From: Pseudoduganella violaceinigra DSM 15887
GTDB lineage: Bacteria > Pseudomonadota > Gammaproteobacteria > Burkholderiales > Burkholderiaceae_D
Reading direction: 5' to 3'
Assembly (NCBI RefSeq): GCF_000425385.1
Contig: NZ_AUDI01000012.1
Location: 1-64,000 of the forward strand
Length of the DNA stretch: 64,000 nucleotides
Shown here: positions 50,367 through 59,233 of the stretch, in pieces
How positions within the stretch are numbered: position 1 is the first letter of the stretch
How the letters are laid out: each line of letters opens with the position of its first letter
The notes under the pieces: generated by a model
Database searches by the model: none
What the model saw: the letters and a program-made list of their open reading frames with translations, nothing else
What the model was told of the DNA's origin: nothing
Made by a program: the position numbers and the translations under genes

Positions 50367-52196
50367 TTAGAACTCTTCCCATTCATCGGCGGCAGCGGCC
50401 TTGCGCGCCGGCGCCGGCGTTTGCGCGGCCGGTTTGACGGGCGCAGCGCGCGTCACTTTGGGCGCCACAGCGGCAGGCCGGGGCGCGACAGCGCGCACCG
50501 GGGCGGCGGCAGGCGCCCGTTGCGCGATGCCGCCTTTGATGCGGAAGATGCTGACCGCCTTGGCCAGTGCCTGCGCCTGTTCCTGAAGGCTTTCCGCCGC
50601 CGCGGCGGCCTGCTCGACCAGCGCGGCATTCTGCTGGGTGATGGCATCCATCTGGCCGATGGCCGTGTTGACCTCTCCGATGCCGCTGCTCTGCTCCTGG
50701 CTGGCGTTGGTGATCTCGCCCATGATGCCGGCCACTTTGTGCACAGAGGCGACAATGCGGTGCATGGTGTCGCCCGCCGCGTCGACCAAGCGCCCGCCTT
50801 CCTCGACGCGCGCCACCGAGGCGCCGATCAATTCCTTGATTTCCTTGGCCGCCGCCGCGCTGCGCTGCGCCAGGTTGCGCACTTCCGATGCCACCACCGC
50901 GAAGCCGCGCCCCTGTTCGCCGGCGCGCGCCGCTTCCACCGCCGCGTTCAGCGCCAGGATGTTGGTCTGGAAGGCAATGCCGTCGATTACGCCGATGATG
51001 TCGCCGATGCGCGCCGAGCTGTCCTTGATCGCCCCCATCGTGGTGACCACCTGGGACACCACGTCGCCGCCTTGTTCCGCCACATGCGCCGCTTCGGCCG
51101 CCAGCTGGTTGGCCTGGTTGGCGTTGCTGGCATTCTGCTGCACGGTATCGGTCAGGGTTTCCATGGCGCTGGCCGTTTCTTCCAGCGAGGACGCCTGCGA
51201 CTCCGTGCGGGAAGAGAGGTCCGCGTTGCCGGTGGCGATTTCGCCGGTTGCTACGGTCATCTGGTTGGTACTGCTGCGGATATTGCCGATCATGTCCGCC
51301 AGGCCCTTGTTGATATGCTCCATCGCCTGCAGCAGCTGGCCGATTTCATCGCTGCGCGAAGCGTCGATATCGCGGCTCAGGTCGCCGCCTGCGATGCATT
51401 CCGCGGTATCGATCGCCTCCTGCAGGCCGGCACGGATGTAACGGTAGGCGAACAACAGGCAGGCCACGGCGGCGATCACCGACAGCGCCTGCAGCAACTG
51501 TGCCAGGAACTGCGCCTTGTCGAAGGCCGCGCTGGCGGACGCCACTTCGGCGCTGGTGCGTTCGTCGAGCAGGGCCAGGAATTCATTCACCGGCTGCATG
51601 ATCTTGGCCTTGTTCTGGTGGTAGGCCTTGTCGTGCATGATGCGGCGCGCCATCTCGGGATCGGGCGGCGCTTCGCGGGTGAAGCCGCCTTTGCCGTCAT
51701 CGAATTTGCCTTTGACCGCGTTCATCGCGATCACCTCGGTGTGAACCAGCTCATTGGAATTGGCTTCCGCTTCTTTCAGCTTGGCGAATTCCTGGTCGGT
51801 GAAGCCGGCGCGTTTCATCAGCTCCGACAGGGCGATGGTCTGGCCCGAGGAGGGCGGTACGGGAGCGCCAGCCGCGACGAAGTCCCAGTAGATGCGTTCA
51901 TAATGCTGCGGGCGCGGTTTCTGGCCGTTGCGGATGGCCAGGATGTCCATGTATTGCTGCTCGTAGGCGGCCTCGCCCGACACCACATAGGTACGCGCCA
52001 GGCGGGTCAGGTCGTCCGAACTTTGCCGCAATTCGTCGGCCAGCAGGTAGGACTGGTAGCGCGAATCGGCGGCCCGTTTTGCTTCCGCCTCCTTGCTCGA
52101 CACGCGCAGCAGCGACAGCATCGTCAATGCCGCCAACACCACTGTGATGGTGAAAAACGCGATGAAGATCCGCTTGATGGAAAGATTCTTTGGCAT
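50367..52196 (-). CDS. Methyl-accepting chemotaxis protein with C-terminal pentapeptide
   Basis: Start at ATG 52196 with GAGGAGGA before it. 609 residues: membrane helix (about 10-30), periplasmic helical sensor (about 35-190), second helix (about 192-210), HAMP with [19 protein letters not shown], and the signalling domain with [20 protein letters not shown]. The last residues EWEEF fit the x-W-x-x-F tether that recruits the methyltransferase CheR. The other chemoreceptor in the window lacks it. Confidence 0.92.
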   Translation of the reverse strand: MPKNLSIKRIFIAFFTITVVLAALTMLSLLRVSSKEAEAKRAADSRYQSYLLADELRQSSDDLTRLARTYVVSGEAAYEQQYMDILAIRNGQKPRPQHYERIYWDFVAAGAPVPPSSGQTIALSELMKRAGFTDQEFAKLKEAEANSNELVHTEVIAMNAVKGKFDDGKGGFTREAPPDPEMARRIMHDKAYHQNKAKIMQPVNEFLALLDERTSAEVASASAAFDKAQFLAQLLQALSVIAAVACLLFAYRYIRAGLQEAIDTAECIAGGDLSRDIDASRSDEIGQLLQAMEHINKGLADMIGNIRSSTNQMTVATGEIATGNADLSSRTESQASSLEETASAMETLTDTVQQNASNANQANQLAAEAAHVAEQGGDVVSQVVTTMGAIKDSSARIGDIIGVIDGIAFQTNILALNAAVEAARAGEQGRGFAVVASEVRNLAQRSAAAAKEIKELIGASVARVEEGGRLVDAAGDTMHRIVASVHKVAGIMGEITNASQEQSSGIGEVNTAIGQMDAITQQNAALVEQAAAAAESLQEQAQALAKAVSIFRIKGGIAQRAPAAAPVRAVAPRPAAVAPKVTRAAPVKPAAQTPAPARKAAAADEWEEF

Positions 52197-52272
52197 GGCA
52201 CTGTCCTCCTCTGAGGGCAGCATACCCCGACTACATTTTGACTAGTAATTCTTTTCGTGCGGAAACAAAAAA

Positions 52273-54060
52273 TCAGGCGGCCAGTTGTTGTAAAAGGTAG
52301 AGGCGCTGATACAAACCGTTGTCGATTTGCATTAGTTCTTCATGTGGTCCCTGTTCCGCAATGCGGCCATGGTTCAGCACCACGATGCGGTCCGCCTCGC
52401 GGATGGTCGACAGGCGGTGCGCGATGGCGATGATGGTGACCTGGCCGCGCAGCTCCTTCAGCGCCACCTGGACGATCTGCTCCGTGTGCGAATCGATGCG
52501 CGACGTGGCTTCATCGAGCAGCAGGATGCGCGGCTTGCCGGCCAATGCGCGGGCAATGGCGATCAGCTGCTTCTGGCCGGATGACAGGCGCGAGCCGCCT
52601 TCCCCCATCACGGTATCGTAGCCGTCTTCCATCGCCATGATGAAGTCGTGGCAGTGGGCGGCGCGCGCCGCCGCCTCGATCTCCTGCTGCGACAGTCCGC
52701 GCCCCATGTCGATGTTCTCGCGCGCCGACGCGGCCAGCAGGAACGGGTCCTGCGGCACCAGGCCGACTTCGGCGCGGAACTGCTCATTGTCGATTTCATC
52801 GAGCTGCATGCCGTTCATGCGGATGCTGCCCTGCGGTGCCGGGTAGTAGCGCAGCAGCAGCGACAGCAGGGTCGACTTGCCGCTGCCAGTATGGCCGACG
52901 ATGCCGAAGAAGGCGCCTTGCGGGATTTCCAGCGACAGCTGGTGCAGCACGCGCTGGCCTTCGATGTATTCGAAATCCAGGTTGCGGATATCGATGGCCG
53001 GCGCGCCTTCATCGTTGGCGGCGTGGCGCGCATGGGCATTGGCGCCAGCACGATGTTCGGGCGCGCTCTGTTCGCCAAGCAGGATCGCCACACGCGACGT
53101 CGCCACCACCGACTGCTGCAGCTGGCTGAATTGCATGGTGATCTGGATCAGCGGCTCGATCACGCGTGCGATGTAGTTGATGAATGCATATAGCACGCCC
53201 ACTTCCGCCGCGCTCATATCGCGCTGGCCGAACATGAAGATCACGGATGCCAGCAGCAGGACGTTCAGCATATCGAGCGCGGGGCGCAGCAGCCAGGCGT
53301 TGGCGCGGATTTCCGCCAGGCGCTGGGTGTAATGTTCCGCATTGGTGGCGGCGAAGCGTTCGCCGAAGCGCTGCTCCGCATTGTTCGCCTGCAGCACCGT
53401 CATGCCGCCGATCGATTCGGCGATCTGCGCATTGATATCGCTGCGCAGCTGGCGCGCGCGCGTCACGGCCGGGGCGCTCAGGCGCTGGTAGGCCCAGACG
53501 ATCACCAGCACGAAGGGCAGCAAGGCCACCACGATGGTCATCAGGCGCCAGTCCAGCCAGGCCATGGCGGCGACGGTGCCGAGCAGGACGATGGTGCTGT
53601 CCAGGATCACGAACAGCACCTGGATGTACAGCCCCTTCACCGCTTCGGTATCGTTGGTCACGCGCGACACCAGCTGGCCGGTGATGGCGCGGTCGAAGAA
53701 CGCCATCGGCAGCCGCAGTACGTGGCTGTAGACGCGCTCGCGCAGGCGCTGCACCGAGCGCATGGCCACGCCGGACAGGCGCACCAGCTGCCGGTAGCGC
53801 ACCCAGGTCGCGATCCAGCCGGTCAGCAGCACGCCGCCGAGCAGCCAGGCCATGCGCGGCCAGTCCAGCTGCCTTGGCAACAGGTGTTCGTCGATCAGGC
53901 GTTTGCCCAGCAAGGGGCCAAGCACTTCCATGCCGGCCGCCAGCACCAGGAACAGTACGGCCCAGCCGAGATGGTGCAGGTCGGGAGCGGAAGCTGCGCG
54001 CAGCAGCCCGACGGCCTGGCGCGTCTGTTCGCGCGCGCTGTGTTTTTCAGGCTGCGTCAA
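52273..54060 (-). CDS. mdlB: Multidrug ABC exporter half (MdlB/SmdB-like)
   Basis: 595-residue half-transporter. Six-helix membrane domain (about 25-320) with the SmdB-like MRSVQRLRERVYSHVLRLPM and FFDRAITGQLVSRVTNDTEA, then a nucleotide-binding domain (about 345-590). Walker A (GHTGSGKSTLL), signature GSRLSSGQKQLIAIARAL and Walker B (ILLLDEATSRID) are intact. The catalytic Glu is present here, so this is the competent ATPase of the pair. It overlaps mdlA by 14 bases. Confidence 0.88.
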   Translation of the reverse strand: MTQPEKHSAREQTRQAVGLLRAASAPDLHHLGWAVLFLVLAAGMEVLGPLLGKRLIDEHLLPRQLDWPRMAWLLGGVLLTGWIATWVRYRQLVRLSGVAMRSVQRLRERVYSHVLRLPMAFFDRAITGQLVSRVTNDTEAVKGLYIQVLFVILDSTIVLLGTVAAMAWLDWRLMTIVVALLPFVLVIVWAYQRLSAPAVTRARQLRSDINAQIAESIGGMTVLQANNAEQRFGERFAATNAEHYTQRLAEIRANAWLLRPALDMLNVLLLASVIFMFGQRDMSAAEVGVLYAFINYIARVIEPLIQITMQFSQLQQSVVATSRVAILLGEQSAPEHRAGANAHARHAANDEGAPAIDIRNLDFEYIEGQRVLHQLSLEIPQGAFFGIVGHTGSGKSTLLSLLLRYYPAPQGSIRMNGMQLDEIDNEQFRAEVGLVPQDPFLLAASARENIDMGRGLSQQEIEAAARAAHCHDFIMAMEDGYDTVMGEGGSRLSSGQKQLIAIARALAGKPRILLLDEATSRIDSHTEQIVQVALKELRGQVTIIAIAHRLSTIREADRIVVLNHGRIAEQGPHEELMQIDNGLYQRLYLLQQLAA

Positions 54061-55798
54061 GGCTGGCCTCCAATTGTTGGTAGCGCCACTGGCTGGCGTA
54101 CCAGCCGTTCAGCGCGAGCAGTTCTGCGTGCGTGCCCGATTCCGTGATGCGGCCATGCTGCAGCACCACGATCTGGTCCGCGTCCACCACGGCGCTCAGG
54201 CGGTGGCTGGCGATAATGGCGCAGCGCGTGGTGTGGGCGCGGCGCAGCTCCTCCAGGTGTTCCAGGATGGCCGTTTCGGTGCCGGTATCCACGGCCGACA
54301 GGGCATCGTCCAGCAGCAGCAAATCGTTGTCGGACAGGAGCGCGCGCGCGATCGCCACGCGCTGGCGCTGACCGCCGGACAGCGTGATGCCTTTTTCGCC
54401 GACTTCCGTTTCGTACTGGTGCGGGAACAGCAGGATGTCGTCATGGATCGCCGCCAGGTCGGCGGCGCGTTCCACTTCGGCGCGGCTGGCGCCGGGGCGG
54501 GCCAGCGCGATATTCTCGGCAATCGTTGCCGAGAACAGGAAGGACTCCTGCGGCACCCAGCTGATTGCCGCGCGCAGGGCCTGCAAGGTGTACTGGTCCA
54601 GCGCATGGCCGCTCCACTCGGCGCGGCCATGCGTCGGCGTGACCTGGCGCAGCAGCACGCGCAGCAGGGTCGATTTGCCGGATCCGGTGGGGCCGACCAG
54701 GCCCAGGGTCTGGCCCGGCTGCAGCGTCAGCGAGATATCGGACAGCGCCGCTTCCTGCTGGCCGGGATAGGAGAAGCCCACGCCGCGCAGCTCGAGATTG
54801 CCCGGCGCGACATGCGGCAGGCTGCCATGGTCTTCGATGGTCAAGGGCGCATCCAGCATGGGCTGCAGGCGTGCATAGGCGGCACGGCCGCGTTCAATCA
54901 GCGACAGCACCCAGCCGGCCGCGAACATCGGCCAGATCAGCTGGCCCAGGTACATGCTGAAGGAAGTCAGTTCGCCGATGGTCAGCTCGTTGCGCCAGAC
55001 CAGGAAGCCGCCCAAGCCCAGCGACAGGCCGGTGGCGGCGGTCAGCGTCAGGCCGACTGCCGGCTCGTAGGCCGCCTCCCAGCGCTGCGCCGTCAGGCTG
55101 GCATCGGCGGCGGCGCCTGCCAGTTCCTCGAAGTGCTGGCTGCTGCGCTGCTCCAGGCCCAGTGCGCGCAGGGTGCGCACGCCGGACAGGGTTTCCTGCA
55201 CGTGGTCATTCAGGGCGCTGAAGCGCTTGAGCGAATCCGCCGAAGCAGTATGGATGTGCGAGGAAATACGCCAGAAGGCCCATGCCATCAGCGGAAAAGG
55301 AATCAGCGCAAACAAAGCCAGGCGCCAGTCGACGCCGACCAGCATCATGCCCAGCACCAGCAGCAGCGTCAGCGAACCGTCGAAGCCGGCCAGCATGGCC
55401 TCGCCGGCCGCCATTTCGATGGCATCGATATCGTTGGTCGCCAGCGCCATCAGGTCGCCGGTACGCTGCTTCTGGAAGAACTGCGGCCCCTGCAAGGACA
55501 GGCGGCGATAGAAGCGCGTGCGCAGCTCGACACCCAACTGATAGGCGGCGGAGAACAGCTTCATGCGCCACGCCACGCGCAAGCCGTAATTGGCCACGCC
55601 CAGCAGGAGCAGCAGGCCCATCGCCTGCAACAAGGCCTCGCGGCCAAGCTTGCCCGCCGCCAGGCCATCGACCATGAAGCCGATCTGGCGCGGGATCCAG
55701 ATACCGATAATGGCGACGCCGGTCAGCATGGCGCCGGCGGCGACGTAAGGACGCCAATGGCTACGGACGAAGCCACCGATCAGGCGCGATAAACTCAT
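54047..55798 (-). CDS. mdlA: Multidrug ABC exporter half (MdlA/SmdA-like)
   Basis: Start at ATG 55798. 583 residues, closely resembling E. coli MdlA in memory-level comparison: SAAYQLGVELRTRFYRRLSL, then TGDLMALATNDIDAIEMAAGEA, LNDHVQETLSGVRTLRALGLE, and the nucleotide-binding domain with GPTGSGKSTLL, LSGGQRQRVAIARAL. Walker B is LLLLDDALSAVD, with Asp in place of the catalytic Glu. This degenerate site is the rule for one partner of heterodimeric exporters. It forms a pair with the overlapping MdlB-like gene. Confidence 0.88.
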   Translation of the reverse strand: MSLSRLIGGFVRSHWRPYVAAGAMLTGVAIIGIWIPRQIGFMVDGLAAGKLGREALLQAMGLLLLLGVANYGLRVAWRMKLFSAAYQLGVELRTRFYRRLSLQGPQFFQKQRTGDLMALATNDIDAIEMAAGEAMLAGFDGSLTLLLVLGMMLVGVDWRLALFALIPFPLMAWAFWRISSHIHTASADSLKRFSALNDHVQETLSGVRTLRALGLEQRSSQHFEELAGAAADASLTAQRWEAAYEPAVGLTLTAATGLSLGLGGFLVWRNELTIGELTSFSMYLGQLIWPMFAAGWVLSLIERGRAAYARLQPMLDAPLTIEDHGSLPHVAPGNLELRGVGFSYPGQQEAALSDISLTLQPGQTLGLVGPTGSGKSTLLRVLLRQVTPTHGRAEWSGHALDQYTLQALRAAISWVPQESFLFSATIAENIALARPGASRAEVERAADLAAIHDDILLFPHQYETEVGEKGITLSGGQRQRVAIARALLSDNDLLLLDDALSAVDTGTETAILEHLEELRRAHTTRCAIIASHRLSAVVDADQIVVLQHGRITESGTHAELLALNGWYASQWRYQQLEASLDAA

Positions 55799-55876
55799 AT
55801 GCTTGGAAGAAAAATGCTGGCGAGCCTGCAAGCATACATCAGCCCTGAATTTTTCGCCGAGCGGGCTTTGTGAATG

Positions 55877-55961
55877 AAAGTCTGGGTCAGCTCTGGCAAT
55901 CGGACATTTCGCTGCGCTGCGCGTAGCGAAATGTCCGATTGCCAGAGCTGACCCAGACTTT
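55877..55961. repeat. Palindromic intergenic repeat, copy 2
   Basis: Perfect inverted repeat: 37-base arms at 55877-55913 and 55925-55961 around an 11-base loop (GCGCTGCGCGT). The arm opens AAAGTCTGGGTCAGC and contains GGCAATCGGACA, as in copy 1 at 26423-26497. The loop is the exact reverse complement of the copy 1 loop, so the two elements lie in opposite orientation. It stands between the phasin and mdlA genes (both minus strand), the same context as copy 1. Confidence 0.85.
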
Positions 55962-55980
55962 TAAATCAGAAGGCTTTGCT

Positions 55981-56559
55981 TTATTTTTTTTGCTTCGGTA
56001 CTGCGGTGGGGGCTGCGGCGATGGCTTCGGACTTCGCGTCGGGGAAGATGGCAGGCTGCTTGACCGGCTTGCTTTCGGCCTTGACTTCCGGCTTGCTTTC
56101 TTCCGCTTCGACCTTGGCTTCGACCTTTTCAATCTTCGGGATTGGTTTGACGACTTTCGGGACCGGGGCTTCCACCGGTACGGCGACCGGGGTGGCCAGC
56201 TGCTGCACTTGCGCAGTCTGCTTGCCCGCTTCCTTCAACTGCTCTTGCGCGGCCTGGAACAGTTCGGCCTGGGTGTTGCTGGCAATGCTGAACAGCTCGC
56301 GGTTGTAGGCAAAGACGCCATCGAAGTTCGGCACGCGGGCCGAGCTCTTGGCGAAAAATTCTTGGGGATCTTTCGCTGCCAGCAGCTCGCGCGCTGCGGC
56401 GGAACCTTTTTCGACGTTGGCTTTGGTGATGCTCAGGTTGAGGGCAATCACCTTTTGCGCGCCTTCGAATGCGGTGGCGGCGAAGTTGTTGAGGATTTTC
56501 AGCTGCGCTTCCAGCTGCGACTTGGTGGCTGCGGAAAATTGCTCGGGAATCGAAAACAT
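55981..56559 (-). CDS. Phasin family protein
   Basis: Start at ATG 56559 with AGGAGAA before it. The first 130 residues are the phasin domain (MFSIPEQFSAATKSQLEAQL, then FEGAQKVIALNLSITKANVE and FSIASNTQAELFQAAQEQLKE), an amphipathic helical coat for polyhydroxyalkanoate granules. The last 60 residues are a Lys/Pro/Ala/Val-rich tail that probably binds nucleic acid or protein. It implies that the host stores polyhydroxyalkanoate. No pha synthesis gene adjoins it in this window. Confidence 0.9.
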   Translation of the reverse strand: MFSIPEQFSAATKSQLEAQLKILNNFAATAFEGAQKVIALNLSITKANVEKGSAAARELLAAKDPQEFFAKSSARVPNFDGVFAYNRELFSIASNTQAELFQAAQEQLKEAGKQTAQVQQLATPVAVPVEAPVPKVVKPIPKIEKVEAKVEAEESKPEVKAESKPVKQPAIFPDAKSEAIAAAPTAVPKQKK

Positions 56560-56733
56560 ATTTTCTCCTGGATCGATGGGAAATGGTGCGCTGCAATAAA
56601 CCCATTCTAGCGGCGAAATATGGTAATGGAAAGACATTTTTGCCGACTTTTGAAGCGAAAGTTATGCACTGCAACATTGCAAGTCCTGCGTTCTCCTGCT
56701 TACAATCGGCCATCTCATTCGTGGAGTCAGCCG

Positions 56734-58035
56734 ATGGATCTTGTCATCCGCAATGCCAGCTTGCCGGACGGCCGCCGGGGCGTCGATATTGCGATCGACC
56801 AGGGCCGCATCGCCGCTGTCGCGCCAGGTTTGCCAGCCAAGGGGGCGCGCGAGATCGATGCCGAAGGCGACCTGGTGACCCCGCCTTTCGTCGATGCGCA
56901 CTTCCATATGGATGCCACGCTCAGCTATGGCCTGCCGCGCGTGAACCAGTCCGGGACGCTGCTCGAAGGCATCGCCTTGTGGGGCGAGCTGAAGCCGCAG
57001 CTGACACAGGATGCCTTGGTGGCGCGCGCGCTGCAGTATTGCGATTGGGCCGTGGCGCGCGGCTTGCTGGCGATCCGCAGCCATGTCGATGTCTGCGACG
57101 ACCGGCTCCTGGCGGTGGAGGCGCTGCTCGACGTGAAGCGCCGCGTGGCGCCTTACCTGGACCTGCAATTGGTGGCCTTCCCGCAGGACGGTGTGCTGCG
57201 CAGTCCCTCCGCGCTGGCCAACCTGAAGCGTGCCGTCGCCATGGGCGTCGATGTGGTCGGCGGCATACCGCATTTCGAGCGCACCATGGCTGACGGCGCC
57301 GAGTCCGTGCGCATCCTGTGCGAATTCGCCGCCGATCAAGGCTTGCGCGTCGACATGCATTGCGACGAATCGGACGATCCGCTGTCGCGCCATATCGAAA
57401 CGCTTGCCTTCCATACGCAGCGCCTCGGCTTGCAGGGCCGCGTCGCCGGTTCGCACCTGACCTCGATGCATTCGATGGACAACTATTACGTCAGCAAACT
57501 GCTGCCGTTGATCAAGGAGGCTGGCGTGGCGGCTATCGCCAACCCGCTGATCAACATCACGCTGCAAGGCCGCCACGACAGCTATCCCAAGCGGCGCGGC
57601 ATGACCCGTGTGCCGGAAATGCTGGCGCAGGGAATCGATGTCGCTTTCGGCCACGATTGCGTGATGGACCCCTGGTACAGCCTGGGTTCCGGCGATATGC
57701 TCGAGGTGGCCCACATGGGCTTGCACGTCGCGCAGATGACAGGGCAGGATGCGATGAGGGACTGCTTCCGGGCGGTGACCGAGACGCCAGCCAGGATCCT
57801 CGGGCTGGAAGGCTATGGCTTGCACCCGGGCTGCCATGCCGATCTGGTCTTGCTCGATGCCGGCGATGCGGTGGAAGCCATCCGCCTGCGCGCGGCGCGG
57901 CGCCTGGTGCTGCGCCGCGGCCAGGTGGTGGCCGAATCGCCGCGCGCCGTGGCGCGGCTGGCGCTGCCGGGGCGCCCGCCCCAGGCGGATTTCCGGCTCC
58001 CGATGCCCGCTGGACTTGCAAGGAAAAATGCATGA
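56734..58035 (+). CDS. codA: Cytosine deaminase (CodA-like amidohydrolase)
   Basis: Start at ATG 56734 with GGAG upstream. 433 residues of the amidohydrolase superfamily, closely like CodA: metal His56 and His58 in DAHFHMD, then FPQDG, HCDESDDPLSRHIETLA (catalytic Glu), the segment SHLTSMHSMDNYYVSKLLP, and the metal Asp in FGHDCVMDPWYSLGSGDML. It converts cytosine to uracil (or close analogues such as creatinine or isoguanine). The GNAT gene starts immediately after. A purine or pyrimidine transporter gene is not in the window. Confidence 0.88.
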   Translation: MDLVIRNASLPDGRRGVDIAIDQGRIAAVAPGLPAKGAREIDAEGDLVTPPFVDAHFHMDATLSYGLPRVNQSGTLLEGIALWGELKPQLTQDALVARALQYCDWAVARGLLAIRSHVDVCDDRLLAVEALLDVKRRVAPYLDLQLVAFPQDGVLRSPSALANLKRAVAMGVDVVGGIPHFERTMADGAESVRILCEFAADQGLRVDMHCDESDDPLSRHIETLAFHTQRLGLQGRVAGSHLTSMHSMDNYYVSKLLPLIKEAGVAAIANPLINITLQGRHDSYPKRRGMTRVPEMLAQGIDVAFGHDCVMDPWYSLGSGDMLEVAHMGLHVAQMTGQDAMRDCFRAVTETPARILGLEGYGLHPGCHADLVLLDAGDAVEAIRLRAARRLVLRRGQVVAESPRAVARLALPGRPPQADFRLPMPAGLARKNA

Positions 58036-58069
58036 CAATTCATCATCATTCCTGCCGTTGGGAGCAGCT

Positions 58070-58591
58070 GTGAAAGACATTGTCATCCGCCCGGCCAGCG
58101 AGGCCGACTTCGACTCCATGTGGACGATTTTCCAGGAGTTGATCGCGAGCGGGGATACCTATTACTTCGCGGCTGAAACCAGCCGCGACGACTGCCACGC
58201 CTACTGGTTCGGACGCAATATCAAGACCTGGGTGGCGGTGCTGAACACCGGCCGCCTGCTCGGCATGTACCGCCTGCTGCCCAACCAGCTGGACCGCGGT
58301 TCGCATGTCGCCAACGCTTCCTTCATGGTCAGTCCCGCCGCGCAGGGCGTGGGTATCGGCAAGATGCTGGGCCGCCATTGCCTGGAGCAGGCGCGGCGCG
58401 ACGGCTATTTGTCCATGCAGTTCAATTACGTTGTAAGCACTAATGTATCCGCCGTGCTGCTGTGGAAGCGGCTCGGTTTTTCCGTGATCGGCACGCTGCC
58501 GCGCGCCTATCGCCACCAGCAGCTCGGTTTTGTTGACGTGTATGTGATGTACAAGTTCCTGGCCGACCCCAACGATTGGCCGGAGCAATGA
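58070..58591 (+). CDS. GNAT family N-acetyltransferase
   Basis: I place the start at GTG 58070, which has GGGAG five bases upstream. An in-frame ATG at 58028 would overlap codA by eight bases and add 14 low-complexity residues. 173 residues with the GNAT fold: IVIRPASEADFDSMWTIFQE, the acetyl-CoA loop VSPAAQGVGIGKMLGRHCLE, and VSTNVSAVLLWKRLGFSVIG near the end. The substrate is unknown. It follows codA and precedes another GNAT gene, overlapping it by four bases. Confidence 0.88.
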   Translation: MKDIVIRPASEADFDSMWTIFQELIASGDTYYFAAETSRDDCHAYWFGRNIKTWVAVLNTGRLLGMYRLLPNQLDRGSHVANASFMVSPAAQGVGIGKMLGRHCLEQARRDGYLSMQFNYVVSTNVSAVLLWKRLGFSVIGTLPRAYRHQQLGFVDVYVMYKFLADPNDWPEQ

Positions 58592-59097
58592 TCGATACCG
58601 AACGACTGAATCTGCGTCCCCTCACTGTTGACGATGCGCCGTTCTACCTGCGCCTGGTGAATGAGCCATCCTTCCTTGAAAATATTGGCGACAAAGGCGT
58701 GCGCGACCTGGACGGCGCGCGCTCTGCGCTGCTGGCGGGCCCGATCGAGATGCAGGTGCGCCTTGGTTATTCCCTTTGGATGGTGACGCGCAAGGAAGAT
58801 GGCGCCTGCATCGGCATGTGCGGCCTGATCAGGCGCGACACGCTTCCGGGTACCGATATAGGCTATGCCTACCTGCCGGAGTTTTGGGGAAGGGGGTATG
58901 CCTGGGAAGCGGCGTCCGCTGCGATGGCTTATGGCCGCGATATTGTCGGGCTGCCGTTCCTGCTCGGGATTGTATCTCCTGCCAATATTGCTTCATCTGC
59001 GCTGTTGAAAAAGCTCGGCATGCACTATGTCGAGCGGCTCGCGACGGAGAAAAACACGGATCTTTACCGTATTGAGTTCCCCCCGCGCCACAAGTAG
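58588..59097 (+). CDS. GNAT family N-acetyltransferase (RimJ-like)
   Basis: Start at ATG 58588 overlapping the stop of the previous gene (ATGA). 169 residues: MIDTERLNLRPLTVDDAPFY, the CoA-binding region YLPEFWGRGYAWEAASAAM and SSALLKKLGMHYVERLA. This is the RimJ/RimL-like branch, whose members acetylate N-terminal amino groups or antibiotics. Third gene of the codA operon; the biological link is not clear. Confidence 0.88.
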   Translation: MIDTERLNLRPLTVDDAPFYLRLVNEPSFLENIGDKGVRDLDGARSALLAGPIEMQVRLGYSLWMVTRKEDGACIGMCGLIRRDTLPGTDIGYAYLPEFWGRGYAWEAASAAMAYGRDIVGLPFLLGIVSPANIASSALLKKLGMHYVERLATEKNTDLYRIEFPPRHK

Positions 59098-59233
59098 GCG
59101 TAAGCCAACAGAGGTTTCTTGGCTTTTACTACCCAAAGGCGCATGATTTAGATTGCAGACCGAAACCAAGGCACACTTATTTTTGCCCTAGAGAAAATTT
59201 CGGCACGTGGTCTAACTACAAGGGATACAGATC

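Noticed and set aside
50112..52214. 700-codon plus-strand frame opposite a chemoreceptor
   Set aside because: Antisense shadow with composition bias and no recognised domain.
53852..55792. 646-codon plus-strand frame opposite the MdlA/MdlB genes
   Set aside because: Antisense shadow. The minus-strand genes carry complete Walker motifs.
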